The notes under the pieces: generated by a model
The model's database searches: none
Told to the model about the DNA's origin: nothing
What the model saw: only the letters and a program-made list of their open reading frames with translations
Shown: positions 15,151-21,120 of the stretch, in pieces
Layout of the letters: every line of letters starts with the position of its first letter
Numbering within the stretch: the first letter of the stretch is position 1
Assembly (NCBI GenBank): GCA_029934735.1
Contig: JAOZLR010000012.1
Coordinates: 1-21,120 of the forward strand
Source of the DNA: Bacteroidales bacterium
GTDB taxonomy: Bacteria > Bacteroidota > Bacteroidia > Bacteroidales > JAADJA01
Length of the DNA: 21,120 nucleotides
Reading direction: 5' to 3'
Translations under genes and position numbers: made by a program

Positions 15151-17580
15151 ATGAAATCAAACATAATAATTATTTCGTACAAGATAAGGTTTGCTGTTTT
15201 TCTGACTTTTATACTTTCGATAGGGATTATAAAAGCTCAGGAAATTCCTGTTGAAGAAGATTCATTAGCTATTGAATCTCTTCCATTTGCATTGAGCGAG
15301 ATTAATTCTGAATTTGCTGATATAGCTAATCGCATTGTTGAAATTTCTGATATCATTGAGCCTGATGAAGAAATTGGTAATATCGATTTAATCATTCGTG
15401 AGTATTCAATTGTACTAGAGATCAGCAAGGTGGAAATAATAACGGGGCTAACATCCATGACATACGAGCAATTGGAAAGCCTTATCAGGGCCTGGAAAAA
15501 TTATCAAACTAAATTTGAAGGAACTCAATCTGCTCTGAAAGATCGGATAAAAGAAATTGGTTTGATAAAAGATGAATTAGACACAGAATATGAAATGTGG
15601 GAAGAAATATCTGAGATTTTGAATATAGAAGATTCTCCAGAAGAATTAAGGCAGAGTTCCGATACTGTTATTGCAATCCTTAACCTGAAAATTGCTTTTG
15701 TCCTTGAAAGGACTGACACACTACTCCTTATGCAAAGTAAACAGGCTAAGTTGATTGTGTTTATTGACGATATGATTCGGATTTTGGAAGAAGAACAGCA
15801 AGTGTACCAGTCAAGTTATCTGATTATTGATTCCAATCCGATTTGGTCTGCTTCAGACAGTACAAAACACTTGCAGAATGTAAAATCCCATTTTAAATCA
15901 GAATTCAATGAAAACTTCAATATATTAAAGACATATCTGAGATCAAAAAAAGTCATTGTAATATCGCAGCTTATATTTATCATACTTTTGGTTACCAGTT
16001 TTATTTTAATTAACAGGATTTGGCCAACAAAACGACTCAGTACAGATAGCAGACGGGAAACCCAGGCCGGGTTCATTTTACATCATCCTTTCTTCTCTTC
16101 ATTATTGATCAGTGTGATTATCAGCCTGTTCTTTTATTCGAATCGTCCGCTGGTACTTGGGGAGTCTTTTATTATATTGATGATGATTTCATCACTTGTG
16201 CTGTTGCCCGGACTACTAACTAAAAAAATCAAAATACCACTTTTGTTTTTACTAATCCTGTTCATATTAAGTGTAATTCAGGATTTTCTTCCATATCAGT
16301 CTCTTGTCAACCGGGTTATCATTATCATTCAAAGTGTAGCAACTTTGGTCTTATTATTTATAGCACTTAAATTGAAAAATGAATTTTTGTTAAAACCCAG
16401 GGGAGAAATCCTTTTCAAGATATTAATCAGGGTTTTTGGCTTGTTGATGATCATTGCGTTTATAGCCAATATAATTGGAAGTGTTAAGTTGGCTGATTTT
16501 CTTATAAGCTCTACAATCAGAACACTGACTTTCAGCGTTATTGTAGTTACCATTGTAATCATCCTGAACAGTATGATGATCTTATTGATAAAAGGTAAAA
16601 GAGCCGAATCTATACCTTTGTTTGATCAACTTAAAAAGCTTATCGACAATCGTATAAGGCCATTGATTAATTGGGGAGGTTTCATACTATGGTTCACGGC
16701 TGCACTTATTTTTTTCAGGCTATTAAAATTATTTCAGAATTGGATTGACAGCTTAATGGACACCACGTTTGATATTGCTTCTGTTAAAATATCTGTTGGT
16801 ATGATTATTTCATTTTTCCTGATTGTTTTTGTTACTCACATTATCGTAAGATTTGTAAAGAATATATTTAAGGATGAATGGGTCAGTAAATCAAGTTTGC
16901 CACGTGGTACAGCAGATACTATGTCAATGTTGATTCGTTACACAATTGTGGCATTTGGCATTTATCTTGCTTTAAGCGCTTTAGGAGTAAGTTTAAATAA
17001 ATTTGGATTTATGGCTGGTGCTCTTGGTGTTGGTATTGGCTTTGGATTACAAAGCGTAGTATTGAATTTTATTGCGGGCCTTATATTAACTCTGGAGCGC
17101 CCAATTCACGTTGGCGATGTAATCGAAGTTGATCAGTATATGGGAACTGTTACAGAAATTGGCGTTAGGGCGAGCAAAGTCCTTACCTGGGATGGGTCGG
17201 AGGTCATTGTTCCCAATGGAGCACTGATTACCAATAAAGTTATCAATTGGACCCTTGAAAATCAGAAACGCAGATTGTCTATCTCTATTAAAACTCCCTT
17301 TGATGCTGACCCTGAGAAAGTAATTGAAATATTAGCAGAAGTAGCTCGTAAGCATCCAAATACCCTTGACAGTCCGGCACCAATGATACTTTTCAATGGA
17401 TATGAAAGCTCAACTCTTGATTTTACTATTTATTGCTGGGTTGAATTTAATGTGAGTTTAACAACAAAAAGTGGTGTTGCTATTAATGCAAATAAAGCAC
17501 TTAAAGCAGCAGGTATCGCCGCACCGTTGCCAGTTCAAAAGCTTATGATTGACAGGGACACGGATAAGCTCCAACAGTAG
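15151..17580 (+). CDS. Large MscS-family mechanosensitive ion channel with periplasmic domain
   Basis: This 809-aa inner-membrane protein is a large member of the MscS family, which opens under membrane tension to release solutes on hypo-osmotic shock. A signal peptide (about residues 1-29, ending IIKAQ) precedes a helical, charge-rich periplasmic domain to about residue 265 with coiled-coil character. About eleven hydrophobic segments follow, starting with VIVISQLIFIILLVTSFILI. The last two correspond to MscS TM2/TM3. TM3 has the glycine/alanine-rich pore helix FMAGALGVGIGFGLQSVVLN from residue 620. The MscS beta domain follows (RPIHVGDVIEV, GTVTEIGVRASKVLTWDGSE, VIVPNGALITNKVINWTL), then the alpha-beta C-terminal domain. 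This layout is like E. coli MscK or MscM, though shorter (those exceed 1100 aa). It is divergent from prc and convergent with gyrB, with a shared terminator. Confidence 0.88.
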   Translation: MKSNIIIISYKIRFAVFLTFILSIGIIKAQEIPVEEDSLAIESLPFALSEINSEFADIANRIVEISDIIEPDEEIGNIDLIIREYSIVLEISKVEIITGLTSMTYEQLESLIRAWKNYQTKFEGTQSALKDRIKEIGLIKDELDTEYEMWEEISEILNIEDSPEELRQSSDTVIAILNLKIAFVLERTDTLLLMQSKQAKLIVFIDDMIRILEEEQQVYQSSYLIIDSNPIWSASDSTKHLQNVKSHFKSEFNENFNILKTYLRSKKVIVISQLIFIILLVTSFILINRIWPTKRLSTDSRRETQAGFILHHPFFSSLLISVIISLFFYSNRPLVLGESFIILMMISSLVLLPGLLTKKIKIPLLFLLILFILSVIQDFLPYQSLVNRVIIIIQSVATLVLLFIALKLKNEFLLKPRGEILFKILIRVFGLLMIIAFIANIIGSVKLADFLISSTIRTLTFSVIVVTIVIILNSMMILLIKGKRAESIPLFDQLKKLIDNRIRPLINWGGFILWFTAALIFFRLLKLFQNWIDSLMDTTFDIASVKISVGMIISFFLIVFVTHIIVRFVKNIFKDEWVSKSSLPRGTADTMSMLIRYTIVAFGIYLALSALGVSLNKFGFMAGALGVGIGFGLQSVVLNFIAGLILTLERPIHVGDVIEVDQYMGTVTEIGVRASKVLTWDGSEVIVPNGALITNKVINWTLENQKRRLSISIKTPFDADPEKVIEILAEVARKHPNTLDSPAPMILFNGYESSTLDFTIYCWVEFNVSLTTKSGVAINANKALKAAGIAAPLPVQKLMIDRDTDKLQQ

Positions 17581-17590
17581 AGTGAAAAGA

Positions 17591-17626
17591 AAAAACCTTC
17601 ACAACTCTAAGGCCGGAAGGTTTTTT
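17591..17626. terminator. Bidirectional terminator between the MscS gene and gyrB
   Basis: AAAAACCTTC (17591-17600) pairs with GAAGGTTTTT (17616-17625) in a perfect 10-bp stem with a 15-base loop. T-runs follow on both strands. It lies 10 bases after the MscS stop and about 20 bases beyond the gyrB stop, so it can end both convergent transcripts. Confidence 0.85.
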
Positions 17627-17646
17627 AAATTCAATTTTTTGTTTGT

Positions 17647-19611
17647 CTAAACATCAATATTTGCATATTTTGCATTTTTCTCGATGAATTCTCTGCGAGG
17701 TGGAACTTCGTCACCCATAAGCATTGAGAAAACTCTGTCAGCTTCTGTTCCGTTTTCAATAGTTGCAAGTCGCAGGATTCTTGTTTCGGGGTTCATTGTT
17801 GTGTTCCATAGCTGCTCTGCATTCATCTCTCCCAGACCTTTATACCGTTGAATATGAACATTTTTTTCTAAGCCATTAGCCGAATATTCACTAACAACCT
17901 CGTTTCGTTCCTCTTCACTCCAGCAATATTTTTGTTTACTCCCTTTTTTAATAAGATAGAGTGGGGGAGTTGCAATATAAACATGACCGTTTTCGATAAG
18001 CTCTTTCATATATCTGAAAAAGAAAGTAAGAAGCAATGTTGTTATATGGCTTCCGTCCACATCAGCATCAGTCATAATAATGATTTTATAATATCGCAGC
18101 TTTTCAAGGTTAAGAGCTTTGCTATCCTCCTCTGTTCCAATTGATATGCCCATAGCTGTAAACATATTTCTTATCTCCTCATTTTCAAAAATCTTGTGTT
18201 GCATAGCTTTTTCAACATTAAGAATTTTACCTCTGAGTGGAAGAATAGCCTGGAATTTTCTGTCGCGTCCCTGCTTGGCTGTTCCACCCGCTGAATCACC
18301 CTCGACAAGGTATATTTCGCACAGTGCGGGGTCTTTTTCCGAACAGTCTGCCAGTTTGCCTGGAAGTCCGGTTCCGGTCAAAACATTTTTACGTTGCACC
18401 AGTTCACGTGCTTTACGTGCAGCATGTCGCGCAGTAGCAGCAAGGATAACTTTGTTAACAATTGTTTTTGCCTCTTTCGGATGCTCTTCAAGAAAGTTTG
18501 AGAGATGCTCACTGACCATCTGATCAACGGCTCCCATAACTTCGGTGTTTCCAAGTTTTGTTTTTGTCTGGCCCTCAAACTGAGGTTCGGCAACCTTTAC
18601 AGAGATTATGGCAGTAAGTCCTTCGCGGAAGTCATCACCACTAATATCAAACTTCAGTTTTGAAAGCATACCGGATTTTTCGGCATACGATTTAAGAGTT
18701 CTGGTAAGCCCTCTTCTGAAACCAGAAAGGTGTGTTCCTCCTTCGTGAGTGTTAATGTTATTTACGTATGAGTGAAGGTTTTCGGAAAATGATGTATTAT
18801 ACTGCATCGCTATTTCAACAGGGATGTTGTTTTTCTCACCTTCCATATTTATAATTTCATTTATAAGGCTCTCTCTTGTGGCATCAAGGTAGCTGATAAA
18901 ATCTTTTAATCCCTCTTCTGAGAAAAAGGTGTCACTTTTAAAGTTGCCATCCTCATCAGGATAACGTTCGTCAGTAAGAGTAAGCGTTATTCCCTTATTC
19001 AGAAAAGCAAGCTCGCGAAGCCTTGAAGCTAAAATATCATAGTCATAAGTAGTCACTGCAAAAATCGTATCATCCGGGATGAATGTGACTTCAGTTCCTG
19101 TTTTTTGTGATTCGCCAACAACTTCAACATCGTACTGAGGTTTTCCTTTTTGATATTCTTGTTTAAAGATTTTTCCCTCGCGATAAATTGTCGCAACAAG
19201 CTTGTTCGACAGAGCATTTACACAGGAGACACCCACACCGTGTAATCCGCCTGATACTTTGTAGGATCCTTTGTCGAATTTACCCCCGGCATGTAATACA
19301 GTCATAACAACCTCAAGAGCTGATCTGTTTTCCTTTTCATGTATTCCGGTCGGAATTCCTCTTCCATTATCTGTTACAGTTATGGAATTGTCCTCATGGA
19401 TAAATACTTCGATGAGGTCGCAATATCCTGCAAGGGATTCGTCAATTGAATTATCAATAACCTCATAAACTAAATGATGAAGCCCTCTGGTACTTAAATC
19501 TCCAATGTACATAGCAGGTCTTTTTCGAACGGCTTCCAGCCCTTCGAGTACCTGAATATTATTAGCGCTGTAATTTTCAGCGTTAATTGAATTTTTTTCT
19601 TCAGTAGTCAT
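17647..19611 (-). CDS. gyrB: DNA gyrase subunit B
   Basis: This is the 654-aa ATPase subunit of DNA gyrase, which with GyrA introduces negative supercoils into DNA. The GHKL ATPase domain shows YEVIDNSIDESLAGYCD (catalytic Glu50, Mg-binding Asn54), VTDNGRGIP (Asp81), and LHAGGKFDKGSYKVSGGLHG followed by VGVSCVNALS. The transducer domain contains the QTKTKLGNTEV loop. The TOPRIM domain carries LVEGDSAGGTAKQGRDRKFQ (Glu437), LPLRGKILNVEKA and MTDADVDGSHI (Asp515, 517, 519). The C-terminal tail has QRYKGLGEMNAEQLWNTTMN and RREFIEKNAKY. It lacks the ~165-residue insert of E. coli GyrB (804 aa), as expected for this phylum. GyrB is preferred to ParE on length, the HAGGKFDKGSYKVSGGLHG sequence and the C-terminal tail. 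It stands alone between a convergent and a divergent gene. Confidence 0.96.
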   Translation of the reverse strand: MTTEEKNSINAENYSANNIQVLEGLEAVRKRPAMYIGDLSTRGLHHLVYEVIDNSIDESLAGYCDLIEVFIHEDNSITVTDNGRGIPTGIHEKENRSALEVVMTVLHAGGKFDKGSYKVSGGLHGVGVSCVNALSNKLVATIYREGKIFKQEYQKGKPQYDVEVVGESQKTGTEVTFIPDDTIFAVTTYDYDILASRLRELAFLNKGITLTLTDERYPDEDGNFKSDTFFSEEGLKDFISYLDATRESLINEIINMEGEKNNIPVEIAMQYNTSFSENLHSYVNNINTHEGGTHLSGFRRGLTRTLKSYAEKSGMLSKLKFDISGDDFREGLTAIISVKVAEPQFEGQTKTKLGNTEVMGAVDQMVSEHLSNFLEEHPKEAKTIVNKVILAATARHAARKARELVQRKNVLTGTGLPGKLADCSEKDPALCEIYLVEGDSAGGTAKQGRDRKFQAILPLRGKILNVEKAMQHKIFENEEIRNMFTAMGISIGTEEDSKALNLEKLRYYKIIIMTDADVDGSHITTLLLTFFFRYMKELIENGHVYIATPPLYLIKKGSKQKYCWSEEERNEVVSEYSANGLEKNVHIQRYKGLGEMNAEQLWNTTMNPETRILRLATIENGTEADRVFSMLMGDEVPPRREFIEKNAKYANIDV

Positions 19612-19647
19612 AAAATCAATCTGTTATGTTTAAATTAAATTCATGTA

Positions 19648-19675
19648 CAAAAATACTCAAATTAATTGAAACAAA
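19648..19675 (-). promoter_or_regulatory. Probable promoter of gyrB
   Basis: On the minus strand TTTG (19675-19672) is followed after 16 bases by TATTTTTG (19655-19648), an exact TAnnTTTG box. Transcription would start near 19641, giving a leader of about 30 bases. Confidence 0.5.
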
Positions 19676-19692
19676 AGGCATGAAAAGTCCTA

Positions 19693-19726
19693 AAAATCAA
19701 TGATTTTATTAACAAATAGTTGTTAA
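19693..19726. repeat. Two adjacent perfect inverted repeats upstream of gyrB
   Basis: AAAATCA-A-TGATTTT (19693-19707) is followed almost at once by TTAACAA-ATAG-TTGTTAA (19709-19726). Each has 7-bp arms. They lie about 18 bases upstream of the gyrB -33 element, a position where a regulator could bind, though AT-rich dyads also arise by chance. Confidence 0.3.
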
Positions 19727-19888
19727 AAAAAGCTTGGAAAACTCAATTATTTTTCTTGTATGTAATTATAGCCTCAAAATTCAATTTCTGATCACCTAAA
19801 AATCCACATTTCCGGCAAAGAATTGCAACTTTTTAATATTTATATCAAATTTAGACACCAATATGTTTTTATATTTAATTTATCTGCA

Positions 19889-19896
19889 TATTTTTG
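19889..19896 (+). promoter_or_regulatory. Probable -7 element of the methionine gamma-lyase gene
   Basis: TATTTTTG matches TAnnTTTG exactly and lies 35 bases before the ATG at 19932, predicting a leader of about 30 bases. No clear TTG is found at the -33 position. Confidence 0.4.
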
Positions 19897-19931
19897 CAGT
19901 TTTAAATGTAAGAAACTAAACAATATATATT

Positions 19932-21113
19932 ATGAAAACAGAAAAATCAGGTTTTAATTCAAAATTAATTCACGGTGGAGATTTCCACGATAGTCTTGGA
20001 AGTGCAGTTACCCCTATCTATCAAACTTCAACTTTCTCATTTAAAAATGCCGATCATGGAGCAAGGTGTTTTTCGGGTGAGGATGATGGTTACATTTATA
20101 CAAGGCTGGGTAATCCAACGATAGAAGACCTTGAAAAAACAGTTGCAGAGCTGGAAAATGGATTTGGTGGCATTGCTACATCTTCGGGAATGGCTGCAGT
20201 TAATACCGTTTATCTTGGATTCCTCGGAGCAGGTGAACATATCGTCAGTCATAATGCTGTTTACGGTCCTACGCGTGTGGTTATGGAAACTCTATATCCG
20301 AAATTCAATGTTGAGTCCTCTTTTGTGGATGCAACTGATATAAATAATGTAATAAATGCAATCAGGCCGAACACAAAACTTATCTACCTTGAAACACCGG
20401 CTAACCCGACAATTGGAATATCCGACATAAAAGCGATTAGTAAAATAGCACATGAAAAAGGTATTCCTGTCTGCGTTGATAATACTTTTTGCAGCCCTTA
20501 TCTGCAAAAGCCTCTTGATCTTGGTGCCGATATTGTTTTGCACTCAATGACGAAATTTATTAACGGTCATGCCGATATAGTTGCTGGTATGGTAGTAACA
20601 AAAACGGAAGAGCACTATAACATGCTTAGAGGTGTAATGATGAACGTTGGATGTAATATGGATCCGCATCAGGCATTTTTAACAAGAAGAGGATTGAAAA
20701 CACTTGCAATAAGAATTGACAGGGCTCAGGAAAACGCTATTAAAGTTGCAGACTTTCTTGAGCAGCATCCAAAAGTCGAATGGGTGAAATACCCTGGCCT
20801 CAAATCTCATCCACAGTATGAACTGGCTAAAATACAGATGAGTGGCCCCGGAGCAATGATCAGCTTTGAAGTTAAAGGCGGACTTAAAGCCGGGAAAACG
20901 GTTATGGATAATGTCCAGATGGCTCTGCTTGCTGTTTCGTTGGGAGGTATTGAAACTTTAATTCAGCACCCCGCTTCAATGACTCATTCAAAAATATCAC
21001 AGGAAAAGAAACTGGAAGCCGACATTACTGATGGCCTTGTAAGACTTTCCATTGGAATTGAAGATGTGGATGATATTATTGATGATCTGAAGCAGGCTTT
21101 GGATAAAGTCTAA
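19932..21113 (+). CDS. Trans-sulfuration PLP enzyme, methionine gamma-lyase-like
   Basis: This 393-aa cytoplasmic enzyme belongs to the Cys/Met-metabolism PLP family (methionine gamma-lyase, cystathionine gamma-synthase and lyases). Phosphate-binding Tyr56 and Arg58 lie in YTRLGNPT. SSGMAA (85-90) and Tyr111 stack around the cofactor, VDNTFCSPYLQ holds the aspartate that binds the pyridine nitrogen, and Lys208 in HSMTKFINGHADIVAG should bear the PLP. The C-terminal half reads like methionine gamma-lyase (QMSGPGAMISFEVKGG, HPASMTHS, GLVRLSIGIED). That enzyme cleaves methionine to methanethiol, 2-oxobutyrate and ammonia. However, the position of the MGL active-site cysteine (Cys116 in Pseudomonas putida) is Pro113 here, in VYGPTR, a form more like cystathionine beta-lyase. 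Family membership is certain but the preferred substrate is not, so no symbol is given. It is transcribed alone and divergently from gyrB; the window ends 7 bases after the stop. Confidence 0.85.
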   Translation: MKTEKSGFNSKLIHGGDFHDSLGSAVTPIYQTSTFSFKNADHGARCFSGEDDGYIYTRLGNPTIEDLEKTVAELENGFGGIATSSGMAAVNTVYLGFLGAGEHIVSHNAVYGPTRVVMETLYPKFNVESSFVDATDINNVINAIRPNTKLIYLETPANPTIGISDIKAISKIAHEKGIPVCVDNTFCSPYLQKPLDLGADIVLHSMTKFINGHADIVAGMVVTKTEEHYNMLRGVMMNVGCNMDPHQAFLTRRGLKTLAIRIDRAQENAIKVADFLEQHPKVEWVKYPGLKSHPQYELAKIQMSGPGAMISFEVKGGLKAGKTVMDNVQMALLAVSLGGIETLIQHPASMTHSKISQEKKLEADITDGLVRLSIGIEDVDDIIDDLKQALDKV

Positions 21114-21120
21114 TTAAAAA

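Larger units (their letters stand above)
19612..19931. other. Divergent spacer between gyrB and the PLP-enzyme gene
   Basis: This 320-base AT-rich spacer holds the gyrB promoter (19648-19675), two adjacent perfect dyads (19693-19726) and the -7 box of the downstream gene (19889-19896). I saw no coding potential and no fold resembling a SAM riboswitch, although the downstream gene concerns sulfur amino acids. Confidence 0.5.

Noticed and set aside
18119..18523. 134-codon plus-strand ORF inside gyrB
   Set aside because: It is antisense to the conserved TOPRIM region of gyrB, whose codon constraints leave the opposite frame open.
17647..19611. Topoisomerase IV subunit ParE instead of GyrB
   Set aside because: Length, the HAGGKFDKGSYKVSGGLHG sequence and the C-terminal tail all read as GyrB of this phylum.
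19732..19931. SAM or other sulfur-linked riboswitch before the PLP enzyme
   Set aside because: The stretch is AT-rich without the multi-stem conserved core, and the -7 box at 19889 leaves a leader of only about 30 bases.

Overview
The window is AT-rich DNA from a member of the Bacteroidota, most likely a Bacteroidales/Marinilabiliales-type organism. The main evidence is a group of type IX secretion system (T9SS) genes, a system confined to this phylum: a GldJ-type lipoprotein, a PorP/SprF-family outer-membrane protein and two PorU-type C25 peptidases with C-terminal T9SS sorting domains. Consistent with this, several genes are preceded by Bacteroidota-style promoters (TAnnTTTG at -7, TTG at -33) rather than E. 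coli-type promoters.

Left part (1-3218, minus strand): a porP-like gene leads into gldJ with a 28-base gap. A strong hairpin terminator follows, then the 5' two thirds of a murF gene cut by the window edge. The porU-gldJ-murF neighbourhood is known from other Bacteroidota.

Centre (3454-12570, plus strand), divergent from the porP-gldJ unit: two full-length PorU homologues lie in tandem (1270 and 1272 aa). Their His/Cys catalytic pair falls at identical residue numbers, 783 and 817. A terminator-like hairpin and a probable new promoter separate the copies. The second copy is followed 27 bases later by a secreted carboxypeptidase-regulatory-like-domain protein of unknown function that must start on a non-ATG codon. 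The tandem sortase and its partner are the most unusual part of the window.

Right part: a Prc/Tsp-type S41 periplasmic protease (minus), a large multi-pass MscS-family mechanosensitive channel (plus), gyrB (minus) and a methionine gamma-lyase-like PLP enzyme (plus). These are housekeeping or envelope-stress genes. Spacers between them carry recognisable promoters and one good bidirectional terminator. No RNA genes, insertion sequences, CRISPR arrays or phage genes were seen.

Functionally, most genes serve the cell envelope: murF builds peptidoglycan precursor, PorP/GldJ/PorU act in T9SS export and surface attachment, Prc trims periplasmic proteins and the MscS channel protects against osmotic downshock. 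All domain assignments come from reading the translations; no database search was run.
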